A stretch of 64,000 bases of DNA from Marsupella aquatica (lineage: Eukaryota; Marchantiophyta), in NCBI GenBank assembly GCA_973895155.1, contig OZ316896.1, positions 2,418,001 to 2,482,000 of the forward strand, given 5' to 3'. The notes beneath the pieces were generated by a model. That model saw nothing but the letters and a program-made list of their open reading frames with translations, was not told the DNA's origin and did no database searches. Position 1 is the first letter of the stretch. Every line of letters starts with the position of its first letter. Positions 35,046 to 47,490 of this stretch are shown here, in pieces. The translations under genes and the position numbers were made by a program.

Positions 35046-36574
35046 TTCGTGCACCTTCGAAGCCATTGTACAAATGCACCCATTTTAAAAATTTGCGAAA
35101 ATAGCTTTCTCAGTCTTCAATCGAGGTTTTCTTAGAATCGCTTTTTGGCATTGCCAGAGAAATGTCCGTTTGATGTCCACTTCGAGTCTGGAAGGAGGCC
35201 AATTAGGGTTTAGGGTAAGTAGCTCGCCTCAGTTGACTATCCAATTGTGGCAGCACAGAAAATCCAGAAACATTGCTCTCTCCAACATATGAAATTTTGA
35301 AGTTGTTTGCTAGCAAGATGACGAGCGCCATGGAGGCCCTCCAGCGTTACTCTACATGCCATGATGAGACCCTTGGGTGGTGCATGGACCAGTATCTTAG
35401 GACAAATGTGGAGGGAAAAGTCTGAAAATAAACCTAATTTTTTAATGTTTGCAATATAGAAACTGTGATCAGTCAATAGACCTATTCTTGAGCCAAGTGA
35501 CCAGCCAATAGACCTATCCTTAAGTCAAGTGGTGATAATAAATGATGCAATTTAGTTTTTATTTGGAAAGCGTGTGAATTGCGGCCTACTTTTCACAAGC
35601 TAGGGTCTAGAGTGAAGCGCGAATTGCAGCCTACTTTTCACAAGTTAGGGTCTAGAATGAATTACAAGCTAGGGTCTAGAATGATGCCTCTAGACTGTAA
35701 CTCTATGGTCATCATGTGTATGGAAAAAAATTATGACATGATTATGATATATGTACATGTCAATTTTATGTGATAATTTTTAAATATTTATATTCAAAAA
35801 ATATAGATAATATGGCCCCATCACACCAGAACATATGTGCATAGAACATAGATGTGCATACAAAAAGCATGATGTGCACATCAAGAAGAATGATATATTA
35901 TATATGACTATTAAAATGATAATTTTTTTTTATCATTTTATTAATCTTCAAAGAATATGAATAGAGAATATATTTTGATAATTCTTTTATTGTTTTCTTC
36001 GCTATTCACTTTCAAAGAATGGGTAATCGAAGCTAGTTTTTTTCATTTTTCATGCTGCACTTTTCATACTTTTGTGACAAATGTTTTGCAAAATTCTTGG
36101 CATCATTGTGCCATGTCATCTTTTGTCCCAAGCCTAAGCATGTGTCCTTGGATGCTTGGATTTTTCATAGACTTGTTGTGTTTAGGGCAACACTGGCAAA
36201 AACGGTGATGTTTAGGAAAAGGGGAAAAATTAAAGAAAAAAATTAAAAATTACAATCCAAACAACACTGAGCCAATTGGGTAAACAAAGCAAAATATAGC
36301 CATTTTTATTACTTCTCAAGTATTGGCAAAATAAGATAAATCACTTGAAAAAAATTATTGATTACTTGGGTCATTTAGCGTGTGGGGAAAGTGAAAAAAT
36401 GTCCTTGCACAAGCAAAATAGTTACTCACATGTTTTTCTATATCCAATTCTCCTCCCTAACAACCATGGTAACATCCATTTTGGGGACTACTCGTTTGGC
36501 TAGTTTGGTTAGCAAAACAAAAAGAATACAAAAGTAAGCAAAAATCAAAAGAAACTTAAAACCACTAGTGACTA
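35046..36574. repeat. AT-rich repeat-derived stretch
   Basis: Near 35590-35690 the phrase CAAGCTAGGGTCTAGA or a close variant occurs three times, and a related phrase appears near 49086 and 49270. Bases 36390-36570 resemble 27720-27920. There is no gene I can support; frames read here are low-complexity. Confidence 0.5.
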
Positions 36575-36645
36575 GTTGATCCCCGTTGGAGCCCGGTTAC
36601 TAGGTAGATCAAGTGTCTAGTAACTGGGCTCGGACGGGGATCAAC
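36575..36645. repeat. Imperfect 28-bp inverted repeat (hairpin)
   Basis: The arms 36575-36602 and 36618-36645 are reverse complements at 25 of 28 positions, with a 15-base loop. The arm core is GATCCCCGTTGGAGCCCGGT. It is likely a fold-back element or transposon terminus pair; CTAGTAAC recurs just outside. Confidence 0.85.
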
Positions 36646-37544
36646 CGGGCTCTGATATTGATCTGTCTAGTAACAAATCCAACAAAGCTAGTACCTGATC
36701 AATTCAAGCAAGTTAACACAGTGAGAGGAAGCATTTAATTGATATTTTTCATGTATGTCACACCAGACCCGTGACCAAAACTGATATCTGTAGTGCAAAA
36801 GGTTTTGACAATACATTCTGGGGCCATTTTCGGGCACCCATCACAAATGTGACCTAAAGTTGGGCCAATACACTACATGCTTAGATGCCAACAGCTTCGA
36901 CATGCATGCACAAGCTTCCAGAATTATAAGTCTACAGACCTAGTTATTTATGTGCCATACTGCAATAAGACACTAGTAATATTCGCCATATGACGTGGCA
37001 AAACATTCGACAACGCACACGAGTATGCAATCACATAACAGCCAGAGAAGTGGCATTGGCCCCAATTGCTTCTGGTACAGACACCCAATTGTTGCTGTGT
37101 TTCATTCACAAAGACTGGACAGATATTCAAATGATGTATGTTCTGTACAAGAGATTACAAACACGAACAGGGAGCTTAGTTGGCAACGGCATGAAAGTAC
37201 GCAAAATCTTGACAGACAGGGAAGCCATGAAGCTCGTTGAAAGCAAGACAATTTCCTGCTCAGAGCACCGTTGATAATATTGTACATTGGCATCATACCT
37301 TAACTTACTTTCATCCCCTAGGACCTTAGCACGTCCCTCCTAAATTTCAGTAATGGTTCAAGTCCCACGTCTAAAGACTAACTAGACATACAATGATGCA
37401 TAAAATTCTACCCACCGGTAAATTATTTATCAAGGAGACTGCATTGCAAGGCTACCTTGGACCGATGACTAACGTACTGTAAGTGGGACTTATTACAACA
37501 CTATGGTACAAGGCACTGCAGTCCTGTTCGTTCAACGGAGCCTT
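36646..37544. other. Intergenic stretch and 3' flank of the CCCH gene
   Basis: No gene is supported. The right part should contain the 3' untranslated region of the minus-strand CCCH gene ending at 37545. Open frames near 36990-37296 occur on both strands without domains. Confidence 0.4.
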
Positions 37545-40500
37545 TCAGTGTGCAACTGCTGTTGATGAAGTCAACTGCAGAAGGAAGGTGGGCTTGATCC
37601 ACTTCTCCCTTTCATCTGCAAATGCTGCTTCCTCCATTGTGAAAGTCACACCCGGATCTGGCCACGCCTCCGATGGTGACAGGACTGCTTGTTCCTCATC
37701 GGACTCAACATTGCTTAAGCTTATGAACTCCATTGACCCTTCATTAGAAGTCTGGCCATTCTCAACGACCGTTGAAATTTGATCATGGTTTCTAACAACG
37801 ACTTTACGTCTGATTGGTTGTTGCTCTACTGTAGAGAAATACCTCTGCTTGCTCTTTACACCTAACTTTATGCCACTTACTGGTACATCAAGCTTAACTT
37901 TCTTCTTGGGATGGTGAAATTTGCACGTTGATCGGTCAAGGCACTCTCCTGTCTCCGCATAGACAGAACAGACATACGTGTGCTTTTTGTTGCACTGCAA
38001 AACACAGATGTAATTTACTACCACTGATACTTAGAGTCTTAGTGCTCAGTACTAGATCGTTGGATATTCATGCATGCAGCTGAAAACTGTGAGAAGGGTA
38101 AAGCAGGTGCTGAATCCATCCTTCAGAAACTTGTGAGGAAACTTGGTCTCACAATTTTCGGTGCACTGAAGACACACTGGCGGCTTGTGACGTGCAAATG
38201 CCTCCGGCAACATCGGCTTTTCTACTTGCGACTTGCACTGGCCATCGAGCCTCACAAGAGGGCTCCGATGGTCAGTGCAGCACATGTTAAAAAGCCATCT
38301 AACAAATAGTGAGAACAAGCATTCAAGAAGTGAAAATATACCTTATCTCCGTCTTTGCAGTACCCTCGAAGAAATCCATCGCAGTAAGAAGCTTTCGGAT
38401 TCACGCTTACATGTCTATATGGACAATTCTCATTTGTGCAAAGACCTGTAAACCAAATGACCCTCCAAATCAGGAACGACACCCACTGAATATGATTCCT
38501 TACAGTGCCCGATTGCGAAGTGAAAGACTGAATTTATTTAGCACTGGGGGTCAATCAGGCCTATTAGGAACGACTACAAACCTTCCAGAAAGAAGGAACA
38601 GTCCGGCATGCGCTCAGGAATGACCTGCAATAAAACGGAGGGTGGTTGTGTTTAGGCCAACAATCAGGATTGTGAGGGGCTGTCTCAAAAGAACTGATCA
38701 TGGTGCTCAAGCTTCAAAGCACAGGGCTCAAATCTCCTTATTCCGGAGTTTAGTCTCACAAAAAACTATACCTTGTGAGTCAAGAGGCACTGGACATCCG
38801 TGCAATTCCCCTTCAAGAACTTTGTGCAAACCGCCACTTTTTCGGGATCATGGATGTAAGGACATTTTCCGCTCTCTTTGTTGCACTTTCCAAATTTTGT
38901 AAAAAACTGGCAGTACTGCTGCTTCTTGGCACCCCGCGATCTTGCATTGTGCAAACTCCACCGAACCTTCTCACTGGCAAGAGCACGACTGGCAGTCTTC
39001 GGGTCTCGAACAAGTTGATTCCCGTTTCCAACTCTCAAATAGCTGCACATAAAGGACAAGCTGTGAAAAGCAAGCAGAGACAAAGATCAAATGCATTGTG
39101 AACCTGAGGGCTTATACTTCTACAAAATTTCAAACGGATTATGCACCACTGCCAGCAACTCAATCCTCAAAGTAATCTGAAGCCAAAAAGGATAACCTTT
39201 ATTGAGAAGTTGAGGTAAAAGAGTAACTTACACAGTGCCACCAATTATTGACCTTCTTGGAGTCAGAAGTGGTGAGGTCATAGCCCATCTTGCTGAAGAA
39301 CCTTTATCTGTAGTTCCAGCTTCTCCTTGTAAATCTACGATAATCCACAAGTAGGCAGGACTTAAGATCCCAAACAATAAAGCAGAAACAGGTCAATCAT
39401 CAAGCTTGCCCATGCACGAGGTTGCTGCATTGCTACATGCTTCCTCTTTGTCAGGAGATCTGCGAAGTGCATGACTCTCAGAGATCTTGTTGAAAATGTT
39501 CTTGAAATACCTTGGACTCGCTGTAGTGTCTTCGACGCAGCATCCATCTTGTATCGTACTAGTCCAACCCACACAATTCGTTGTCCTTCACCTGTCGCAT
39601 GGAAAACTATCTCCTTAGAAAGTTCAGAAACATCACTCCCGTTTGAGCAGAAAATCCAACTGTCGTTGCAAATGAAACCTCTGTGAGCATGACCAAATTG
39701 CAATTTGAAGGAGATTTTCCGCATAATTGAAAAATGATATTGCACTTCATCTGCCTACGGTGGCAAGACTGTACAGCTCCTCTTGTGAGACTGATCTTTC
39801 AAGTGCTGTGTGAAGCCAATCAAGCGAACATGGAATTAGTGCCTGGCGTGGCATGAACATGTGCAAACATCTTTGACAGGTCTGCAGCTTTCCATTCCGA
39901 TTCCCACCTCGTGCAGCCTTACGAACAGCTCTTCTTTCATCCTTCGCTTTTGCGGCAGCCTCCACAAATGCCTCTTTCTCTTTTCTTTTCCTTCTCTCCG
40001 CTTCTGCAACAGCCTTCGTGACCTCCTGGATCAGCGGAAAATCGTAAAGATGAAGCCACAATGTGAGTTTCTGCTACAAAGTTTAACTTATAGGTTTAGG
40101 CATATTGTCTTAGAAATGATAAGATCTTCCTAATGCTAACAGCATCTGGGTAACAGCAAACCCTGATACTCTACAAACACACATCACACCATAAAGCGTC
40201 AAGATGTCGATATGACTTACCACACTAACAGTCCATATAAAAAGTAAGACGGTTTCCTCCTTCACTTGCCAAAATATTAAACATAAGCTGACTTGACCAA
40301 CCAGATTCAAAACCAGAGAATTGGGCCCGTTTCGGGCACGAGACCATTTAAAGATATCGAGAATGCGACACTAACCTCACTTGCTTGCTTGGCACGTTTT
40401 TCAAGGGACTTGGTCCACTTCAGATTACCACCGCCTACACTCATAACCCCTGATCGACGCAAGGAGAAACCATCTGCTGAACGTGTGTACACAGGCTGGA

Positions 40501-43500
40501 CTGGTCGTACTTTGCGCAACCTTTTACTGCAAATAATCAATACATCATTTGAGATCAAAGACAAGTGACCAAGTGTTGGACCGGAAATCCAGATTATAGA
40601 TGCACTTGACCATGGATCTTACACAGCACAAAATTTGGCTCCTAAGGAGTGATTCTGACGTCATACCTCATCAGAAACAGGAGAGATCCCTTCTTAACTT
40701 CCGGCAAAGGCCTGAGCTTCTGAGACCTTACAGGTGTCCTCAGATTGTTTGGCCTCTTCCAAGGGAACAACGATGACCCTGTACGCCGATTTTCAGCGGA
40801 AGAGCTGTTTGCATCTGCACCGTTTAGTGTCCATACCCAAGATGAACGCCCTGGAAAATCCTTCTTCAATCGCATACCTGCTGCCACATAAGGGATGACT
40901 TTAGGAGACCCACAAATCGACCGAAATGCTCTTGCTACCCTGAGCTTAAGGCCGGAACGGTGACAATCGCTCATGCAAATAGGAAACTGGTCAACAAAAA
41001 GAACGTCCCGGTTAAACATACTGGTAAAATTTCCTCACCACAAACACAAGGAGATAAGAATTGAGATATGACCTCTGCCCCGCCTCATCTTCTTTAGAAC
41101 TAAGGTACTTCCACGTCCTTGTTCTTCTGGAATGTTAGAAGAGAGGCCACTGCCTAGCGAATTTCGTGCAACATTTCGACCCAAACTTCCTTTACCAGAA
41201 ATGCTACGAACAAGTTGATTAGTTTTCCTCTTGAAATAATGACCCAGCATATAACCAGTCTTGTTGGCGTGCATACCGTCAGTATCCACCGATAAAAGAT
41301 TGGAATTTTGTGGGGGAGCCACAACAAGTTGGTTCGCTTTCCTACGCACATACAATCTATTGGTACTGCCCGGCGTTTCAAGAAATCTACTGCCTAGGTT
41401 TCCTGGCACAGATATTAAATCCGTGCTGTGGCTGGAAGAGGTCTTATCGATACATCTGCTCACACCAACTGCGCCTGAACGATCATCAGGTCTATCAAGG
41501 ACTGAGAGTTCAGGCCTATCAAGGACTGAGAGTTCTGGGGAAGATTTCACTCCAGTTGGCTGCTCCTGGTGTTGTCTCAAGAGTTTACTAGGGTTAACTT
41601 GCGGGTCTGATGCCTGTAGAATAGCTCGTGGTGAGGTTTTCATGAAAGCTGATTGTGAAGATTGTGACTTACCGAGGTCACTGTTTCTACTAAAGATCTT
41701 CGGAAGGTTGACCGGTCGTACAGAGGATGCAAAGGCTGCATCACTCTCAATGATAGGAGCTAAGTATTTTCTATTTGTTGAAAAATAGGGTTTCGAGGTT
41801 GTAGGATTTGAAGTAAAAGCGTTTCTAGAAGGAACGGGTTTCGTCATGGGAAGTGTCTTCGGCAAGGGCCTTGCTTGTCCTGGAATAACGGAAACGGCCT
41901 TCATATCGTTTGTAGATGGCAAATTTGATGCCCCAGGAGCTCTTACTAGGCTATTTCCTTTCCGCACATACGCAGTACTTTGGCCACTTTTGGATCTACC
42001 GGCTGATTGAATTACTCCACCAAATGACCTTGTTGATCTAAATACATTGGCATTAGTAACAGGTGTAGAGCTAGAGGACGTGCCTCTGCGCCATGTGTGA
42101 GCCCCGGGAGCATGCGATGAGCTTAGCTGCCCCCCCGGAGCAGGCGCAGCTGCAGTAGCCTTTTGCAAGAGTGGCAATGGCGGGTGCTGCTCCTGGGGAA
42201 TTGAAGGTGATTCTTCAAATTGTACTTGCCCTAATGGAAGGTCGTGGGCAGTCGATTTCAGATCCTTTACGGCATCATTGGAAATAATCACACTTTGTTC
42301 AGCTTTGTTAGGCTTATCAAGGGGTGACAAGGATTCATCCCCTGCCTGCCCTACCGGTGGACAGACATCCTTCTTTGACCCCTGGGTGACCGCCGTGCAA
42401 TCCGAATTCCTTCCCTCGGACACAGAATCCTGACCCTGATCCTTGGTTGGCAAATTCGAGCTCTCAACGATATGATGGTGCATAGATCCCAAGTCTGTCG
42501 GTGTTTGATCGATTCGTTCGCCGATATGAGCATTCAGATTCGCTCCAAAGAGTCGTACTTCTTTTGGTGTTGATAAAGCAGAGGATGACATAGGTACAAC
42601 TGAGATCCCATTATCTGTTTCTTCATCAGAATGACGTTCCAAAACCATCATTTTAGAGTTACCTTCCAAGGACTGCAAACATGGCAGGCTCATCACTGCA
42701 GGTGGAAGATTTGGATGCTCAAAATCTACAGCATCCAAAGAAGCTTTCGATGGATCCATATCTGACCCTGAGCCAGTAGGAGTAGATCCCATACCGATTG
42801 ACTGAATAGTTTTTGAAGCAACTTCAGATGGCTTACCTTCACTGATAGGCTGCTTACCTCCCAGGTCTGGCTGGGATGAGGTATGGTCGCAATCGAGTGG
42901 GGAGGTATTACTTCCGAACCGTTCAGACTTTGAATCTGGACTTGGACTTTCTTGCCCTGACAGGTCTTCTGAGGAAAGTATTGACAGACTACCTTCACGC
43001 TTTTCTTGATTTAAATTCTGTACGGGGATGACAGCCTCTACGGGTAGAGAGGAGCTTCTGTGCACAACCTTTTCAGTATCGAGAACGCTTTTCTTCAAAA
43101 TTTGGTCCTTCCTGTGGCCAGTGGCAATGACTTTAGGATGCACCTTCAATCCATTGCCGGGCAATTGATCGGACCCTTCAGCAGCTCCCATCTCTGAGGA
43201 ACAAAGACGCGCAGTACCCCCAGAATCCCCTGATGGCAAGGCAACCCCGTCCTGACAGGATATCGACTGGTCTGGATTCGTAAGTTTTGGACTCTCGACA
43301 AGCGTAAGGTCCTTCTGCAAGCCTCCTGCGCCTTGCTCTGACGGAGAAAATACTTTCTGACCATAAGGGACCAATCTGCTTACAACTGACTCTAGTTGTG
43401 GCGAAACATCCTGAGCTTGAACTTTCTGTGAATCTTGGTTTGGCCATTCACACGGCTCTGCTTGCCTACCAGGAACCCGCTCTGCAACAAAATTCTTTAT

Positions 43501-46425
43501 ATTTAAATTCTTCAATCCAGAATCTTCAAACTCCCGGGAAAAATCAGTGCTCCTGGATCTGCTGGAAATTTGGAAGCCAGGAAATTCGTGAGGGCTGCTG
43601 TGGACTTCATTACGTGCAGATGTCTCAACAGGAACACTGGGAGACTTCGTACTCGATGATGGCAGGGACACCTTATCATGGACTAAAAGAAGACTGTTAT
43701 CCTTCCATTTGGTCTCCGCAGCTGTTCTCGTCGAATTAGTCTCGGGTCTCAAACCAACCAAGCGGGAAAATATCGACTTATGCCTGTGAGGTTCAGGCTC
43801 ATGTCTTTCGGTACGTGCGATCAGTTCATCCTTCACAAGTTGGGAATAAGGTGGAAAACGGTCCTGTGAAATGGGCTTCTCAAGATATTGTGGGCGAGGT
43901 GAGCAATGTGATCGCGGATTTTTCTCCAAGTTAGCTGCTGGAGACCGCCCTTCATACTCCTTCCTCTTTGCCAAACTAAACCGATCTCTTCCTGAGTTGG
44001 CGAGGAATGGATCCTCAGAACCACATCGAAAACTTCCTCCACGTTGTGATAACAGTCTGTGATCCTTGTTAGTCGCCAGGCTATCAACGCGAGCTTGGGC
44101 GGTGTCTCGAGTTTTGTACTCCTCAACCTTCACGATGCGCTGGCCGTGCTTCTGCAATGAAATGGTCATTTCTCCAACAAGTCGACTATCCTTCGCTGTT
44201 GCAGTTGTTTTAGAGGTACTTTTCCGTTTCATAATGTTTGCGGTTCGTCCGCTTGATTCCTTCCTAAGTCTGTCTGACAGAAAACTGTCAAGCTCTCCAC
44301 CTCCGGACCTACTGTCTCTGAATTCTCTGGAAGAGTTTAGAGGCCTTAAGTCCCTCTCTCTCCGCATAGTGTCCTGTACCTGATTCTGATTCTGGTGCGG
44401 TCCATCATAGTAGAGCCTCCCCGCTGATTTGGAATTCAAACCACTGGTACGGCTTTGCGATTCCTTGATACCTTCTCTACTACTACGCATGTCCAACAAG
44501 TCCGATTCAAAACCTGCACCCACAAGCTCAAACCGAGATATAGTTCGCTCGTTATTCTTATATCTTGGAGATGGAGGACGCTTCCGGGTCAGCAAAGACT
44601 GCTCTCTCGACCTGCCTTTGGGCTTCAGCTCATCCCCCTCTAGAATTCCGTTCTCCCTTGCTTTCGGAGAGCTTGAAGAGCGCGACTGTGGCCTCGAACT
44701 TGGAAGGAATTGGAGAGCCTCCGAGGAATATACTGAACTGCTGTGATTTCGGAGACCAGTGCCTTGAATTTCCACGTTCGGTGTACCTTCTGTTCTAGAG
44801 GATATGACAAGGAGATCTTGCTCTTGCTTGAGAAGGTGGGTCTTAGATTCATGACCGTGCTGCTGCTGAGCTTTCTGAGAAATGATTGGAGGCGGTGGAG
44901 TAACCTGTCCCTCTTCGTGCTCATCATCCTCAGTCTGCAGCTTCCAGTAGTTCCCTTTGTGTTGATGAATTTCCTGATTCGGTTCATTTTGTTGCACATT
45001 CGCGGCGGGACCATCCTCCTGTGACTGCAGCTGCTGCCAATACTTTGCTGCTTTGTGTTTCTGCATTTCCTGATTCCGTTCCTTTTGATGTCCTTTCGCT
45101 TGGTGCGCGCCCTCCTCCTTCCTAAGCTGCTGCCAATACTTTGCTACTTTCTGCTGCTGGAATTTCTGATTGCGATCCTTCTGTTTTCGCACATTCGGTT
45201 TGTGCTCATCTTCTTCTGCCGGCAGCTGCTGCCAGTACTTTCCTCTGTGCTGCTGAACTTCCTGATTCCGTTGTTTTCCCTGTGCATGTACTTTGTGCTC
45301 ATTTTCTTCAGCCTGCAGCTGCCAGTATTTTGCTGCTTTGTGCTCCTGAGTTTCCTGATTGCTTTCTTTAAGTTGCCGAAATCCGGATTGAGGCGAACGA
45401 AGTGGAAGAGGAGTACCTGAACTGTTCATTCCCGAGAGCTTTCTGTGCCTTGTCAGTCTTTCTCTATCCAAATTAGCCTCCTCCTCTCTATTCCTTTTCC
45501 TTGACAAATTTTCCAACTGATATCCACGGCCAATTGCGTGATGTGCTCTTTCCAAGTTACGTGAAGACGACCGATCACCATAGCGAGCGATTAGTTCAGC
45601 ATGACCATTCTCCTCAGCTCCAAACCTGATTCTCCCATTTCTAGTAAGGGGATCCAACAGCTGCTCTTGTTGCTGCTGCTGGGCGGCCACAGCAGGACGC
45701 TCATGATAAGCCCTAGGCATCTCCACTCGAGCAGCTTCGTCGATAAGGCTTAAGTGACTTCTCATAGCGCTCTTCATAAAATCGTTACTCAAAATCCCAT
45801 CCGTTTCTCTAAGTCTAAGATTACCCGCGAAGACTTCTCGAGGAATAGCCCCCCTGGGGAACTCTCCTCGCGAAAGGTTTCCTACGGATTGTTGTTGCTG
45901 CCTCAACCTGACCTGCGGATCATCAACGCGCAAGTTCCGATCCATGCGCCCTCTAGTAGATATAGATCCAATGTGCCGGATTATACCCCCTCCATCCCAG
46001 TCCGTTGGTTGGCCTCCAGGCCCGGGACCCTGATGCACCAACGAGTTCGCTAGACTCGGCAATGGCTGAATCGGGTTCACCCGACGCTGATGCAAGGCCA
46101 TATCGGCGGCGAGTGCTCGCTGCTGCTGGTCATGTGCAGCACTCCACAAACCCCCGGCTCCTCCTCCAGCCATCCTTCCGACCTCTTCCTCCTCTAATCC
46201 ATCGAATCGTTGGTGCTGGGCGAGGGAGAAGTGCGGATGATGCTGCTGCTGCAGCGTCTGGAATCCCACTGATCCTCCTCCTGCTCCAACTGCGGATGCT
46301 GCAGCTACAGGGTGCTGCTGCGGCAGCCTGGCACCGGTAACCCGATCCCTCCTGCTATTATCTATAAGAGACATCAATGGTCGAGGCCCCGCCATAAAGC
46401 CCCAATATCTAGTTGGACTCAACAC
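37545..46425 (-). CDS. CCCH zinc-finger protein of the C3H7/ZC3H3 type
   Basis: Ten exons on the minus strand (46425-41073, 40877-40667, 40526-40376, 40025-39908, 39591-39511, 39325-39232, 39042-38772, 38624-38582, 38445-38342, 37994-37545) total 6,876 nt and 2,291 residues. The huge first exon encodes a disordered, Gln/Ser/Arg-rich region. Near the C-terminus (about 2045-2175) five tandem CCCH fingers are visible: YCQFFTKFGKCNKESGKCPY, VCTKFLKGNCTDVQCLLTH, DCSFFLEGLCTNENCPYRH, YCDGFLRGYCKDGDKCNKKH and VCSVYAETGECLDRSTCKFH. YLRVGNGNQLVRDP just before them is the signature of Arabidopsis C3H7 and animal ZC3H3. ZC3H3 works in nuclear mRNA polyadenylation and export; the same role here is inferred. 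The relatives I recall are much shorter, so the first exon is enlarged. The start could be Met1 or Met11. Confidence 0.92.
44905..45370 (-). repeat. Five-fold tandem repeat inside the CCCH protein
   Basis: Residues about 352-503 hold five units of roughly 31 residues. Each has a core of RNQE-x-QQHK followed by AAKYWQQL and an acidic EEDEHK-like stretch. Examples are NQETQEHKAAKYWQLQAEEN and NQKFQQQKVAKYWQQLRKEE. The DNA is tandemly repeated too, so the opposite strand shows long Leu/Phe-rich frames that are shadows. Confidence 0.9.
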
Positions 46426-46600
46426 CGGACGTGATAGGTAGATTGATCGATGCTCGATTAAACGACCTAATCCATCTGTTCGATTACAGCAGTCATAATT
46501 GATATGTGGTCATGAAAACAGACCTTACGATGCCGATCGCCGCTCCAACGCATCATGCAAGCGGAGAAGCAGACATCAGACAAGCAGACACCAGCGCAAA
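46426..46600 (-). promoter_or_regulatory. Probable 5' leader of the CCCH gene
   Basis: The stretch lies immediately upstream of the minus-strand start. No TATA box or other element is clear. The assignment is positional. Confidence 0.35.
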
Positions 46601-46836
46601 GTGGCCTTAGAAATCCTCTAATTCCGAAAACTGTTTTCCTCCCGAAGCTCCAATTTCGTAGCATCCAACCTAATCAAGTAGTTCAAATCGATTAAAAGCA
46701 GTCCAGTCCACCGCCAAGCGGCCTCAAAAATCCTCTAATTCCGAATTATATTTTCCTCCCGAAGCTCCAATCTCGTTAAATCCAACCTAATCCAGTAGTT
46801 CAAATCGATTACACGCAGCCCAGTCCACGGCGCGGC
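46601..46836. repeat. About 119-bp tandem duplication upstream of the CCCH gene
   Basis: AATCCTCTAATTCCGAA occurs at about 46611 and 46730, and TTTTCCTCCCGAAGCTCCAA follows in both. CATCCAACCTAATCAAGTAG and AATCCAACCTAATCCAGTAG end the two copies. A GC-rich GGCGCGGCACGGCCCGGC follows at about 46829. The duplication sits 180-410 bases upstream of the start codon, in likely promoter DNA. Confidence 0.85.
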
Positions 46837-47490
46837 ACGGCCCGGCCCGGTCCAGTCGGATCCCTTCCTGTCCAATCTACAATACAAGAATTTAACCAAC
46901 CAACGGCAATGACAAACGATCAGACAACGAAACGACTAGATGATGATCGAGCAATCTCGTTCCTTTCGCGCACTGTGCGAAAATCAAATCAACTACTTCA
47001 CTCCGAATTAGGCCAACACGCGTTTGACTGTGGCCCTAACGCAAAGCCCGAATGCGGCTCGAACGGCATCGAACCTAAACGCAAAACACTTATTACTGAA
47101 GGCTTGCTACCCTTCTCGGTTTCAACCGAGACAAAAAAAAACATTCGAGTCTGTCCGTTTCTTTGACCGATGTTGGATATCCGACATGACGAACTGATGA
47201 TCAACAGTAATCAGTCACGCACGGACGGAATTTATTCAGGGGGACTGACATAACAGAGAGCACTAAATTCCCATTGTCGCCCAGAAGTCCGACGAAAAGC
47301 ATCGGTCTTCGTGCCGTAGGGGTTGTACTACAAGCTTTGCTACACTACTACAGTACCAGACAGATTTGGAACTCTGGAAAGGTTCGCTGTTCATGTGAAA
47401 TCAGTAGAGACTAGAGAAGGCGCTGAAACGGTCATCTGTCAGTGTTTAGCGTTCGAAAGCGTGACGGAGCAGGTATCGATGTATAGCGTG
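46837..47490. other. Intergenic stretch, no supported gene
   Basis: Short frames on both strands, none with a recognisable domain, and no repeat structure seen. Confidence 0.4.

Noticed and set aside
41035-41072. Last residues of the large CCCH reading frame before its stop codon
   Set aside because: A GT donor after 41073 joins in frame to the next exon with family-conserved residues; the downstream 12 codons are intron.
45055-45420. Plus-strand Leu/Phe-rich frame of 121 codons with repeating membrane-like segments
   Set aside because: Antisense shadow of the KYWQQL repeat in the CCCH protein.
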